A stretch of 64,000 nt of DNA from Austwickia chelonae (GCF_003391095.1 NZ_CP031447.1:2790001-2854000), one strand, 5' to 3'; counted from the stretch's first letter, positions 42,136-51,227 are shown. Program-made: numbers and translations. The notes: generated by a model from the letters alone, not told the origin.

Positions 42136-43509
42136 ATGCGCACCCTCATCAGCAACGGGATGCTCTGCTCCGAAGGTGGCACCATGCGGGCCGACCTGGT
42201 CTGCCAGGACGAGCGGATCGACATGATCGCCGTGGACGTCGACCCTGCCGGTTTCGACACCGTCATCGACGCCACCGGCATGTACGTCCTGCCGGGCGGG
42301 ATCGACGCCCACACCCACATGGATCTTCAACAGTCGCCGTCCTACCGTTCCTGCGACGACTTCTACGACGGCGGAGTCGCAGCGGCCTGCGGGGGCACCA
42401 CCACGATCATCGACCACATGGCCTTCGGCGAGCCCGGATGCACTCTGCGCTCCCGCTTCGACGCATACCGGGAGCTGGCTCGCCGGTGCCCGATCGACTA
42501 CAGCTTCCACGGGGTCCTGCAGCATGTCGACCAGGACGTCCTCGGAGAGCTCGCCGAGCTGGTCGCCGACGGTTTCCCGAGCGTCAAGGCGTACACGACC
42601 TATGGATATCCCGTACACGACCGCGAACTGCTCACCGTCTTGGAGACCTTGGCCCGCAGCCACGGTCTGCTGACCGTCCACTCGGAGAACGACGCCATCT
42701 GTACGGCGTTACGGGAGCGGTACGCCCCACAGGGCTGCGACGACCCCTTCCTACAGGCGGTGACCCGGCCTGCCGAAGCCGAAGCCGAAGCCGTGACCCG
42801 GCTCGCCGCCCTGGCTCGGGTCGCCGGGGATGCACCGCTCTACATCGTGCACCTGTCGGCAGAACAGAGCCTGGCCGCGGTCCGGAGCGCCAGAGCCACC
42901 GGACAACGGAACCTCCACGTCGAAACCTGCACCCAATACCTGACCCTGACCCAGGACAAGTTCCGGGAAGGCGGGCCCCGGGAGGGCATCCTCTACATGA
43001 TGGCGCCGCCCCTGCGTACCGCCGCCGACAATGCTGCGCTGTGGCAGGCCTTGGCCGACGGGGAGATCCAGGTCGTCGCGACCGACCACTGCTCGTTCAC
43101 TCCGGAACAGAAACGGGAGAATGTCCACGACTACCGTTCCTGCCCCGGCGGGGTCCCGGGCGTCGAGGAGCGGATGCCGGTGCTCTTCTCCGAGGGAGTC
43201 GTCGCCGGACGCATCAGCCTGGAACGGTTCGTCCAGGTCACCGCGGCCAATCCGGCACGGCTCTTCGGCATGTACCCCCGGAAAGGTGTACTGGCGCCCG
43301 GCAGTGACGCGGATGTCACCGTGATCGATCCGCATCGCAGCCGGGTCTTAAAGGCCGGTGAGCTGCACTCCCGCGCCGGCTATTCACCCTATGCCGGTCT
43401 GCGGGTGAGCTGCATCGTCGAGGCGGTGCTCTCCCGGGGACAGGTCGTGTCCCGCCGGCACGAATTCTGTGGTGAACGCGGCGCCGGACGGTTGGTCCCC
43501 CGGACCTGA
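42136..43509 (+). CDS. Dihydropyrimidinase/hydantoinase-type amidohydrolase
   Basis: 457 residues, cyclic amidohydrolase TIM barrel. Metal ligands: HTHMD in GIDAHTHMDL, the carbamylated Lys of FPSVKAYTTYGYP, His in GLLTVHSEND, His in PLYIVHLSAEQS, and Asp in VVATDHCSFTPEQK. The last motif and the length are as in dihydropyrimidinases and D-hydantoinases, which open dihydrouracil or 5-substituted hydantoin rings to N-carbamoyl amino acids. No carbamoylase is adjacent. ATG at 42136 with AGGGAGAAA upstream. Divergent from the SSS symporter with a 240-bp promoter region between them. Confidence 0.88.
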   Translation: MRTLISNGMLCSEGGTMRADLVCQDERIDMIAVDVDPAGFDTVIDATGMYVLPGGIDAHTHMDLQQSPSYRSCDDFYDGGVAAACGGTTTIIDHMAFGEPGCTLRSRFDAYRELARRCPIDYSFHGVLQHVDQDVLGELAELVADGFPSVKAYTTYGYPVHDRELLTVLETLARSHGLLTVHSENDAICTALRERYAPQGCDDPFLQAVTRPAEAEAEAVTRLAALARVAGDAPLYIVHLSAEQSLAAVRSARATGQRNLHVETCTQYLTLTQDKFREGGPREGILYMMAPPLRTAADNAALWQALADGEIQVVATDHCSFTPEQKRENVHDYRSCPGGVPGVEERMPVLFSEGVVAGRISLERFVQVTAANPARLFGMYPRKGVLAPGSDADVTVIDPHRSRVLKAGELHSRAGYSPYAGLRVSCIVEAVLSRGQVVSRRHEFCGERGAGRLVPRT

Positions 43510-43514
43510 CCGGC

Positions 43515-44654
43515 TCAACGCGCCACTGAGGCTGCCGTCCGTGAAAGCCATTCGAGCGGCCCGAGCCCGAGACGTCCGGGCAGCCGCCGCCAGCTGAGGA
43601 GGAGTACAGCGAGCAGGACCACCTGGATGCCGTAGGAGATCCAGCCAGTGGGCGGCAAGACACCGGTGCCGGCGAGCGCTGCGGCCAGCGGGTTGTCGCT
43701 GTGTCCGGCGTGAACGGCTTGTGCCCACTGGTGGAGCAGTCCTTCGGTGAGGACGTGCACCGTGTAGCCGGTGAGGGTCATGGCGCCGATGGTGGCGAGC
43801 GGGGTGAGGGCTGTGCGGAGGAAGGGTGCAAGGCACATCCAGGAGCACAGGGCGAGGGCCATCAGGACCACCCCTGAGCTGAAGAGCAGGCTGGGTGTGC
43901 TGGGCAGATAGGCGCCGATGCCGAGGAGCCATCGCCAGTCGTGGGTGAGGGTGGGGAATTCGCCGTCGGCGAGATGGTGGAGGTCGGCATTGGCGGGCAT
44001 GCCGATGGTGTGCCAGGCGACCCAGCTGAAGGTGAGTGGGACGAGTGCGAGGAGCAGTCCGGCTCCGGCGAGGCTTCGCAGGCTGCGGGGTCGGTCGAGG
44101 GGGAAGGTGCGGATCGTCCATAGTCCGATGGCGGCGACGCCGGTCCAGGCCAGGGCAGGGTAGTAGGGCAGGAGCAGCATCCGCATCCAGGTTTCCTGGT
44201 GGAGTGCTGAGTTCCAGCCGGTGGCGGTGTCGAAGGCGGTGGGGTCGTGGACCTGCCACAGCCATCCGATCAGGGGTGCCATGCCGAGGAGGATGCCGGC
44301 AGCCCAGGGGATCAGACGTCGGGGGCTGGTGGCGATGAGGGCGATCAGTGCGGTGACGATCGCGAAGCGGACGAGGATGATGTGGATGCCTGCGTTGGGG
44401 AGCATCTCCAGGGTGAATCCGAGTGCGGCGAGGACAGCGGCGCGGATCAGGGCGCGGGTGACGGGTGCTCGGCGAGCGCCGCGGGTGGGGATGGCGAGGC
44501 CGGTTCCGACGCCGATGAGCAGGGCGAATCCGATGGCGTGGAAGTCCCACCAGACGCGGGATTCGAGGGATTGTCCGAAGACGTGGTTCATCATGATGCC
44601 GAGGAGTGCGACTCCCCGGAGAAGGTCGACCGCGACTGTTCGTCGACGCAACAT
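43515..44654 (-). CDS. DUF418-type multi-pass membrane protein (copy 2)
   Basis: 379 residues, about ten transmembrane helices, paralogue of the gene at 29058-30185. Shared landmarks: VAVDLLRGVALLGIMMNHVFG near the start, [50 protein letters not shown], and [16 protein letters not shown] at the end. ATG at 44654 with GAGGAG four bases upstream. Function unknown; possible membrane acyltransferase. Stop lies 5 bp from that of the convergent hydrolase gene. Confidence 0.8.
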   Translation of the reverse strand: MLRRRTVAVDLLRGVALLGIMMNHVFGQSLESRVWWDFHAIGFALLIGVGTGLAIPTRGARRAPVTRALIRAAVLAALGFTLEMLPNAGIHIILVRFAIVTALIALIATSPRRLIPWAAGILLGMAPLIGWLWQVHDPTAFDTATGWNSALHQETWMRMLLLPYYPALAWTGVAAIGLWTIRTFPLDRPRSLRSLAGAGLLLALVPLTFSWVAWHTIGMPANADLHHLADGEFPTLTHDWRWLLGIGAYLPSTPSLLFSSGVVLMALALCSWMCLAPFLRTALTPLATIGAMTLTGYTVHVLTEGLLHQWAQAVHAGHSDNPLAAALAGTGVLPPTGWISYGIQVVLLAVLLLSWRRLPGRLGLGPLEWLSRTAASVAR

Positions 44655-44775
44655 TTTCTCCTCTTCCGGGTGTTTTCGGACGTTCGCCCGCCTCCCCCTT
44701 TCGGTATCAGACGAACCTGGGGCGGAGCTGTTCCGGCTCGTGGGCAGGGCGTCGTCGATCGGGGACAATCGGTCG

Positions 44776-45942
44776 GTGGACTGTGAGTATTTCGACGCCG
44801 GTGCCTGTCGGTCGTGTTCTCGGATGGGGCAGGAGTATGTCGCTCAGTTGGCGGAGAAACAGGCGTCCGTGGAGAAGACGGTGGGTTCTTTCCCGGGGTT
44901 GTCCTGGGAGGAGCCTTTCGGGTCTCCGCTGTCGCATTTCCGGTCGAAGGCGAAGATGGTGGTGGGCGGGTCACCGCAGGAGCCGACGTTGGGGATTCTG
45001 GGTCCGGACGGGCAGGGGGTGGATCTGCGGGGGTGTGCTTTGTTGGGGCCGTCGTCGACGGTGGCGATGCCGGTGCTGGCGGATTTCGTCCGGGAGGTGC
45101 GGCTGCGTCCGTACGATGTGGCGGCCCGTTCGGGCGAGTTGAAGCAGATCCATCTGGTGGAGGCGCCGGCTGGGGCGTTGATGGTCCGTTTCGTCTTGCG
45201 TTCGGAGGGGCAGCTGGGCAAGATCCGGCGGTCGCTGCCTCGGCTTCAGGAGGCTTTGCGCGAAGCGGGTCTGGGCGCTCCGGGGGTGGATCCGGCTCCG
45301 GTGGTGACGGTGAATCTGTTGCGGGAGCATCGGGCGGCGGCGGAGGGCGAGGAAGAGATCGTCCTGACTTCCGGGCGGAGTTTGTCGATGCGGGTGGGTG
45401 AGGCTGATCTGCAGGTGGATCCGGGGGCTTTTCTGCAGACGAATTCGGTGGTGGCGGCGGGGCTCTATCGGGAGGCCGCGCAGTGGGTGGCCCAGGAGTC
45501 GCCGGGGTCGGTGCTCGATCTGTTCTGTGGCGCGGGTGGTTTTGCTTTGCATGTGGCGGCGGCCGGCGTCCCGGTGATCGGGGTCGAGGTGAGCGCGGCG
45601 GCGGTGGCGGGGGCCCGTCGGAGTGCGGAGGCTGCGGGCCTTCCGGCTCGTTTCGAGGTGGGGGATGTCTCGGGGCAGGCGCTTGCGGGGGTCTTGTCCG
45701 GTGGGGGTGCACCGGAGGTGGTGATCGTGAATCCGCCGCGTAGGGGGATCGGTGTGCGGACGGCGGAGGCTCTGGAGTCCTCGGGGGTGCGCACAGTGAT
45801 CTATTCGAGTTGTCACCCGCAGTCGTTGGCCTCGGATCTGGCAGCGATGCCGTCCTTGCGGCCGGCGCGGGCGAGGCTGTTCGACATGTTTCCGCACACC
45901 GATCACGCGGAGGTGTTGGTGTTATTGCGTCGGACGGTGTGA
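44776..45942 (+). CDS. rlmC: 23S rRNA (uracil-C5)-methyltransferase RlmC-like
   Basis: 388 residues from GTG at 44776. The [4Fe-4S] ligands are at the N-terminus, Cys3, Cys11 and Cys14 (VDCEYFDAGACRSC), with a fourth in the DLRGCALLG segment. The SAM-binding motif is VLDLFCGAGGFALHVAAAG, the catalytic Cys lies in VIYSSCHPQSLASDL, and FLQTNSVVAAGLY precedes motif I. This order is the RumB/RlmC pattern: methylation of U747 in E. coli 23S rRNA numbering. Without comparison to other family members the exact target base is inferred. Divergent from the DUF418 gene. Confidence 0.9.
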   Translation: MDCEYFDAGACRSCSRMGQEYVAQLAEKQASVEKTVGSFPGLSWEEPFGSPLSHFRSKAKMVVGGSPQEPTLGILGPDGQGVDLRGCALLGPSSTVAMPVLADFVREVRLRPYDVAARSGELKQIHLVEAPAGALMVRFVLRSEGQLGKIRRSLPRLQEALREAGLGAPGVDPAPVVTVNLLREHRAAAEGEEEIVLTSGRSLSMRVGEADLQVDPGAFLQTNSVVAAGLYREAAQWVAQESPGSVLDLFCGAGGFALHVAAAGVPVIGVEVSAAAVAGARRSAEAAGLPARFEVGDVSGQALAGVLSGGGAPEVVIVNPPRRGIGVRTAEALESSGVRTVIYSSCHPQSLASDLAAMPSLRPARARLFDMFPHTDHAEVLVLLRRTV

Positions 45943-46238
45943 CCTGCGTCTGTCCGGCGGCTTGTCATTCTCCGGCGGCGTCCGCCTGGTTCAGGGCGGA
46001 GCGGGTCGCCCGGACAAGGACGAATCGCTCCGCCATGGTGGGTCGGGTCGGGCCAGCCCCGCCCGGCCGGGCCCGTTCCACCATGCCCGGGCTTGCCGGC
46101 CCGGGCGGCCGCGACTACGACGTGCCGCCACACGTCTGATCGCGGACTTCTTGGTTGTGCCGACGACCTTGCCGACACGGAATACTCTGGAAAACCAGTG
46201 GTTCCGCCTCGGTAGGTGCACCGTCACAGGACTTGATA

Positions 46239-46257
46239 TTAGGTTAGCCTAACCTAA
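46239..46257. promoter_or_regulatory. Perfect DtxR/IdeR iron box (19/19)
   Basis: TTAGGTTAGCCTAACCTAA is identical to the palindromic DtxR consensus at every position. It lies 68 bp before the start of the DUF2470-like gene and should give tight iron repression. Confidence 0.95.
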
Positions 46258-46325
46258 CTATCAACATGTGGGTCAGACACGCCTTTCATCACCGCCCACA
46301 GCACGCACCGACGGGAGACCCTTCG

Positions 46326-47132
46326 ATGACGCACTGCCCCGATCCGGCACAGGTGAGCACGGCCACCCCGGAAGGGGAAGCGCTTCCCTCCATGGCCCGC
46401 AGACTCCTCAGCGGCGCCGGCACCGCAACCCTGCGCCTCGCCCGCGTCCCCACCTGCTCCGCCAATGTCCCCGTCCTCCACGGACAGGAATACGACGGCA
46501 CCACCTGGGTCGTCACCGACCCCGACCGGCTCCACGGGTGGACCACCGAAGATCTCGACGGCAACCCCTCCGTCGTCATCTCCATCACCGAACAGGCACC
46601 CTTCGCCGACCACGCCCTCACCACCGCGGCCGTCCTCGTCCGCGGCAAAGCCAGCCTGCTCCCCGTCGGCTCCCTGCCCGACACCACGGACACCGAATGC
46701 CTCATGCTCGCCCAGACCCTCGCCGACTGGCCCGACGCCCGCGTCCTCCGCATCCACATCGACGGCGTCTGGGCCCGTGACCTCTTCGACTCCGCCGACC
46801 TCGACCCCGAGGACGTCCAACGCGCCGCCGTCGACCGGCTCGCCGCCGACAGCGCCACCCTCGTCCGGCTGCTCTCGGCCACCCACGCCGACGAACTCGC
46901 CCTCATCGCCGACCTCTGCCTCGGCCGCGACGGACTCACCGAAGCGATCCTTCCCGTCAGCGCCGACACCTGCGGAATCACCACCCTGTGCCCCCGGGCC
47001 GTCCCCCCGCGCATCGTCCGCATCCCCTTCAACACCCCCGTCACCTCCCCACCCGAAGCACTCGCCTGCGTCGACCACCTCGCCTGGTGTGCACGCGGCG
47101 CCCAAGGCGGCTGCCCCCACCGGCGCGACTGA
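46326..47132 (+). CDS. Iron-regulated DUF2470-like protein (copy 2)
   Basis: 268 residues, diverged paralogue of the product at 4157-4984. N-terminal MARRLLSGAGTATLRLARVP parallels copy 1. The C-terminal part fits DUF2470 more clearly: ATHADELALIADLCLGRDGLTEAILPVSADTCGITTLCP...PRIVRIPFNTPVTSPPEALACVDHL. No signal peptide or membrane segment. It is preceded by a perfect DtxR box, so it belongs to the iron-starvation response. Haem or siderophore iron release is a possible role by analogy with HugZ-type proteins. ATG at 46326 has GGGAG upstream; an in-frame ATG at 46266 is too close to the operator. Confidence 0.68.
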   Translation: MTHCPDPAQVSTATPEGEALPSMARRLLSGAGTATLRLARVPTCSANVPVLHGQEYDGTTWVVTDPDRLHGWTTEDLDGNPSVVISITEQAPFADHALTTAAVLVRGKASLLPVGSLPDTTDTECLMLAQTLADWPDARVLRIHIDGVWARDLFDSADLDPEDVQRAAVDRLAADSATLVRLLSATHADELALIADLCLGRDGLTEAILPVSADTCGITTLCPRAVPPRIVRIPFNTPVTSPPEALACVDHLAWCARGAQGGCPHRRD

Positions 47133-47151
47133 GTGCCCACAGCACCTTGAC

Positions 47152-47184
47152 CGGGATGCGGTGAACAACGAACACCGCATCCCG
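47152..47184 (+). terminator. Hairpin after the DUF2470-like gene
   Basis: CGGGATGCGGTG (47152-47163) and CACCGCATCCCG (47173-47184) pair perfectly with a 9-base loop. It ends the iron-regulated gene just before the transposon insertion. Confidence 0.65.
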
Positions 47185-47259
47185 ATCCGCAAGCGGCAGA
47201 CGGCAGCAGACCTCACCCCACCGAACCCCATGACTCATGGCAAAACCCCTGAGCCATCG

Positions 47260-47264
47260 ACTCG
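47260..47264. repeat. Target-site duplication, left copy (ACTCG)
   Basis: ACTCG directly abuts the left transposon end and is repeated at 53743-53747 directly abutting the right end. A 5-bp duplication is within the range seen for IS21-family insertions. Confidence 0.75.
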
Positions 47265-47316
47265 TGTCGACGGCGCGTGAAAACTGAGCAGGTAACGACG
47301 GGCGAAAACTGAGCAG
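47265..47316 (+). repeat. Left terminal inverted repeat of the IS21-type transposon
   Basis: Begins TGTCGACGGCGCG and holds two copies of GAAAACTGAGCAG (47279-47291 and 47304-47316) spaced 25 bp apart, the multiple transposase-binding arrangement of IS21 ends. It pairs with 53691-53742. Confidence 0.88.
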
Positions 47317-47336
47317 CCCGGTGGAGCCTGTGCGGG

Positions 47337-49400
47337 GTGATCACGTTGGAGGACTGGGCCGAGATTCGTCGGCTGCACAGATCGGAGGGGCTCTCGCAGG
47401 CGGCCATTGCGCGCCGGTTGGGGATCTCGCGGAACACGGTCGCCAAGGCACTGGCATCCGACGGCCCACCGCGGTACGAGCGGGCCCCGAAGGGCTCAGT
47501 GGTCGACGCGGTCGAACCGCGGGTGCGGATGCTGCTCGCGGACTACCCCACGATGCCGGCGACCGTGATCGCCGAGCGGATCGGGTGGGAACACTCCCTG
47601 ACGATCTTGAAGGACCGCGTGCGTGAGCTGCGCCCGCTCTACCAGGGAGTCGACCCGGCCGACCGGGTCGAATACACCCCAGGCGAGGTCGCCCAGTGCG
47701 ACTTGTGGTTCCCGCCGATCCCGATCCCGGTCGGCAAAGGCGTCGAACGGATCCTCCCGGTCCTGGCGATGACCTGCGGATACTCCCGGCACACCTCGGC
47801 GGTGATGATCCCTTCCCGGCAGGCCGGGGACATCCTCGCCGGGATGTGGAAACTCCTCGCCGGCGGCCCCGATGGCACCGACGACGCTGGTCAGGGGTGG
47901 GGTCGCTGCCCCCGCATGCTGGTGTGGGACCGGGAAGCCGCGATCGGCGGGACAGGGAAACCGACCCCGGCCGCGGCGGCGTTCGTGGGCACCCTGGGGG
48001 TGCGGCTCAAGCTCGCGCCCGTCCGTGATCCTGAGTTCAAGGGCCTGGTCGAGCGACGCAACGGCTTCTTCGAGACCTCATTCCTGCCCGGACGCCTCTT
48101 CGCCAGCCCCGCCGACTTCAACACCCAGATGGCCAACTGGCTGACCACGAAGGCCAACACGCGATTCGTCCGCTCGATTGGGACCACGATCGCCGACCGC
48201 TGGGAGGTCGACCGCGCCGCGATGGTCGCCCTGCCGCCCTGCGCGCCGCAGACCGGGCTGCGGCATCGGGTCCGGCTGGCCCGGGACTACTACGTGCGCC
48301 TCGACGGCAACGACTACTCGGTCGACCCGAGCGTGATCGGCCGGTTCGTCGACGCCCACGCCACCCCGGCCCGGGTGATCGTCACCCACGACGGCGCCGT
48401 CGTCGCCGACCACCCCCGCTACTGGGGCTCCAGCGCCACGATCACCGACCCGGCCCACCAGGCCACGGCGCAACGCCTACCCCGAAGGAGCCACGCCCTC
48501 ATGACGACCAGCCCGACCCTGCCCGACACCACGACCGACCCCGTCGAGGACGAGGCACCTCGTGCCAGCGGCGGCCGGAAGTGTTCGGTGCCCGACGCCG
48601 CCGCCGTCCGCGAACTCCCCGTGATGGCGGGCAGCAGCGACCGGGTCTCCTCCCAAATCGCCTACCTGTCCCGGGCGTTGAAGATGCCCACCGTCGGGCG
48701 GGCGTGGGCCGAGCTCGCCGACCAAGCCCGCGACCTTGGCTGGTCCCACGAGGAGTACCTCGCCGCCGTCCTGGAACGCCAGGCCGCCGGCCGGGAAGCC
48801 GCCGGCACGATGATGCGGATCCGCACCGCGCACTTCCCCGCGATAAAGACCCTCGAGGACTTCAACTACGACTATCTGCCCTCGCTACGTCGCGACGTCC
48901 TGGCCCACCTGGTCACCTCGACGTACGTGTCCAAGGCCGAGAACGTCGTCCTGCTCGGCCCTCCCGGGATCGGCAAGACCCACCTGGCGATCGGGCTGGG
49001 CATCAAGGCCGCGCAGAACGGCCACAGCGTCCTGTTCGACACCGCCTCGGCGTGGATCAACCGGCTCACCACCGCCCACCAGGGCGGCAACCTCGACGCC
49101 GAACTGAAGAAGATCTGCCGCTACAAGCTGATCATCGTCGACGAGGTCGGCTACATCCCGTTCGACACCGACGCCGCCAACCTCTTCTTCCAGCTCGTCG
49201 CCTCACGCTACGAGCAAGGCTCGATCATCGTCACGTCCAACCTGCCCTTCGGCCGGTGGGGCGAGACCTTCAGCGACGACGTCGTCGCCGCCGCCATGAT
49301 CGACCGCCTCGTCCACCACGCCGAAGTCCTCGCCCTCTCCGGGGACTCCTACCGCACCCGAGCCCGCCGCGACCTGCTCACCAAGAACCGCGACAAGTAG
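47337..49400 (+). CDS. IS21-family transposase, IstA-IstB fusion
   Basis: 687 residues in one frame. Residues 1-385 are IstA: helix-turn-helix at about 20-41 (QAAIARRLGISRNTVAKAL), and a DDE integrase core with Asp122 (VAQCDLWF), Asp198 (LVWDREAA) and Glu239 (GLVERRNGFFE). Residues 425-687 are IstB, the AAA+ helper: Walker A GPPGIGKTH at 541-549, Walker B LIIVDEVGY with Asp602-Glu603, and the sensor ILTSNLPF-like IIVTSNLPFGRW. The two proteins are usually separate overlapping genes; here a Pro/Thr-rich linker joins them. An internal ATG at 48501 (residue 389) with AAGGAG 12 bases upstream could still give free IstB. No frameshift or missing catalytic residue is seen. Confidence 0.92.
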   Translation: MITLEDWAEIRRLHRSEGLSQAAIARRLGISRNTVAKALASDGPPRYERAPKGSVVDAVEPRVRMLLADYPTMPATVIAERIGWEHSLTILKDRVRELRPLYQGVDPADRVEYTPGEVAQCDLWFPPIPIPVGKGVERILPVLAMTCGYSRHTSAVMIPSRQAGDILAGMWKLLAGGPDGTDDAGQGWGRCPRMLVWDREAAIGGTGKPTPAAAAFVGTLGVRLKLAPVRDPEFKGLVERRNGFFETSFLPGRLFASPADFNTQMANWLTTKANTRFVRSIGTTIADRWEVDRAAMVALPPCAPQTGLRHRVRLARDYYVRLDGNDYSVDPSVIGRFVDAHATPARVIVTHDGAVVADHPRYWGSSATITDPAHQATAQRLPRRSHALMTTSPTLPDTTTDPVEDEAPRASGGRKCSVPDAAAVRELPVMAGSSDRVSSQIAYLSRALKMPTVGRAWAELADQARDLGWSHEEYLAAVLERQAAGREAAGTMMRIRTAHFPAIKTLEDFNYDYLPSLRRDVLAHLVTSTYVSKAENVVLLGPPGIGKTHLAIGLGIKAAQNGHSVLFDTASAWINRLTTAHQGGNLDAELKKICRYKLIIVDEVGYIPFDTDAANLFFQLVASRYEQGSIIVTSNLPFGRWGETFSDDVVAAAMIDRLVHHAEVLALSGDSYRTRARRDLLTKNRDK

Positions 49401-49521
49401 ACCGCGTACATCGCGCACTCCTCCGGGATATGTGGGGCATCCTCACGCCCGGGGGAGCGCGTAGTCGTCCGACTCTGTCGATGACCGAGTGTGCTGATGG
49501 GCCTTGCGCGCAGCCCGTTCT

Positions 49522-49542
49522 TGTATGATGGTTAGTCATACA
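49522..49542. promoter_or_regulatory. Operator of the YtrA-type repressor
   Basis: TGTATGA (49522-49528) and TCATACA (49536-49542) form a perfect inverted repeat with a 7-base centre, 20 bp before the repressor start. YtrA-subfamily GntR repressors bind this kind of site in their own promoter. Confidence 0.7.
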
Positions 49543-49561
49543 GATGGGTCAGGAGGTCGGT

Positions 49562-49957
49562 GTGGACATCAGCATTGATCCGATGTCGAGCGTCGCGATC
49601 TACCAGCAGATCCGGGACCGGATCGTGGAGGCGATCGCTCGGGGTGAGTTGCGTCGTGGGGACCAGTTGCTCTCGGTGCGACAGCTCGCCTCGTCATTCG
49701 CGATCAACCCGACGACGGCATCCAAGGCCTACGACCTGCTGCGGCAGGAGTCTCTTGTGGCGACCAACGCGAAGCAGGGCACGTTCGTTGCAGCCGACCC
49801 GCGCACGTCGGATGCCTCAGAGAGCTTCGTGCGTGAGTACACCGACCGTGTCAGGACAGTTCTGGCTGAGGGCCGTGCCCGTGGGATCAGTGACGCTGAT
49901 CTGCGCCGGTTGTGCCTGGACGTGGCTGACGAGTTTCTCGATGAGGAGGAGTCGTGA
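49562..49957 (+). CDS. GntR-family repressor, YtrA subfamily
   Basis: 131 residues. DNA-binding domain: VAIYQQIRDRIVEAIARGELRRGDQLLSVRQLASSFAINPTTASKAYDLLRQESLVATNAKQGTFVA, followed by a short helical C-terminus typical of YtrA rather than a ligand domain. YtrA-type repressors control adjacent membrane transport or stress genes. GTG at 49562 has AGGAGG six bases upstream; ATG at 49544 would precede the site. Its stop overlaps the next gene by 4 bp. A passenger of the IS21-type transposon. Confidence 0.88.
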   Translation: MDISIDPMSSVAIYQQIRDRIVEAIARGELRRGDQLLSVRQLASSFAINPTTASKAYDLLRQESLVATNAKQGTFVAADPRTSDASESFVREYTDRVRTVLAEGRARGISDADLRRLCLDVADEFLDEEES

Positions 49958-51045
49958 CGAACGTGGGGATGATGGTCTTCGGACTGGTCACGCTGAGCGT
50001 GATGACCTTGGCGTCGTGGGCCACGCCGAGCATGTCGCGGCCCACCGTGCCGCTGGGGGTGAGCGTGCCACGCGCACGCGTAGAGGCGCCGGTAGTGCGT
50101 GAGGCAGTGCGGCGATACCGCCGCTGGTGCCTGATTCTGGCGGTGGTTGCCGCGGTGGGCTTGGCAATCACTCGAGCCCATGTTTGGTCGGTCAGCGTAT
50201 GGTTGCTGGGTTACCTCACCGCGGCGATGATGGTCTTCGTCTGGTGCCGGCGCCCGATCCTCCAAGCCAAGAAGCAGGAGGGTTGGTACGACGAGGTTGC
50301 GGTGCGGATGATGGCCACGGTTACCCGCCAGAAGTCCCAAGTGTCGGTGGCCTGGCCGGTGCACCTGTTGTCGATCGCGCTGGCTGTCGCTGGGCTTGTG
50401 GCCTTGGCCGTGGGCTGGCTGGAACTGCCGGACCCGTTCCCGGCGCATCATGACACCAGCGGCGTCCCTGACCGGTGGGTTGCGAAGTCATGGACGACCG
50501 TGCTGGGCACGCCGCTCGTGGCGGTGGTCAGCGCGGTGGGGATGCTGGTGCTGTGCTGGCTGGTGGCCCGCCGTCATGACCCTCTATTGCCGGACGGTGA
50601 TCCTCGCTCTGCCCGCCGGGCGGCGGGGAAGCAGGCGCGCGCTGTGCAGGTCGGCCTTGCCTGGGTGTCGGTGTCGGTCAGCTTGACTCTCAGCGTCATC
50701 GCGTTGACCCAGGCGGGACGGCTCTTGCCAGGGATCAGAGGTGCCGTGGTGTGGGGCGCGACCCTGGCCGCACTCGTCCCGGTCGTGTGGATGGTGTGGC
50801 GCGCGGCCCGCGCTCAGCGCGAGTCGTCGGGCGTCGAGGAGCGAGGGCCTGACAGCCCTGACGACGACCGGCTGTGGAAGTGGGGCTTGTTCTACGTCAA
50901 TCCCCATGACCCGCGAGCATTCGTGCCAAAGCGAAACGGCGCCGGTCTCGACGCCAACCTCGGCCATCCGATCGGACAACTCCTTGTCGGCGGCAGCGCT
51001 GTCGTACTCGTCTTCGTCATCCTCCAGGCCCTCATAGCCCAATGA
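49954..51045 (+). CDS. DUF1648/DUF5808 multi-pass membrane protein
   Basis: 363 residues with about eight transmembrane helices. The DUF1648-like segment is LELPDPFPAHHDTSGVPDRWVAKSW (about residues 165-190). The C-terminus carries a DUF5808 module, DDDRLWKWGLFYVNPHDPRAFVPKRNGAGLDANLGHPIG, followed by a last helix. Related Firmicute proteins (YhdP/SdpI-like and YtrA-operon proteins) act in immunity or envelope stress, but the function of this type is not known. The start overlaps the YtrA repressor gene (GTGA at 49954-49957), so it is the repressor's target. Confidence 0.82.
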   Translation: MTNVGMMVFGLVTLSVMTLASWATPSMSRPTVPLGVSVPRARVEAPVVREAVRRYRRWCLILAVVAAVGLAITRAHVWSVSVWLLGYLTAAMMVFVWCRRPILQAKKQEGWYDEVAVRMMATVTRQKSQVSVAWPVHLLSIALAVAGLVALAVGWLELPDPFPAHHDTSGVPDRWVAKSWTTVLGTPLVAVVSAVGMLVLCWLVARRHDPLLPDGDPRSARRAAGKQARAVQVGLAWVSVSVSLTLSVIALTQAGRLLPGIRGAVVWGATLAALVPVVWMVWRAARAQRESSGVEERGPDSPDDDRLWKWGLFYVNPHDPRAFVPKRNGAGLDANLGHPIGQLLVGGSAVVLVFVILQALIAQ

Positions 51046-51196
51046 ACCCCCTTGCTCGTCTGGACACCCTTGCGGACAAAGCGAGTCAAACGCGCTGACA
51101 TGCCACGAGATGTGCGGCCAGCGGGCAGACATGCGGTACACCGTCGCACTGCGGAACGGTGACACGGCAGCGACGGAGAGGGTGTCGGCAGCGTTC

Positions 51197-51227
51197 GAAG
51201 CTGCTCAGTGTTGGGCCGCCGTTAACA
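51197..51227. repeat. Internal copy of an IS21-type right end
   Basis: AAGCTGCTCAGTGTTGGGCC followed by GCCGTTAACA closely matches the outer half of the true right end (ACCTGCTCAG...GCGCCGTTGACA at 53712-53742), in the same orientation. It has a single ACTGAGCAG-type motif and no ACTCG next to it. It looks like the right end of an earlier, shorter element. Confidence 0.65.
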
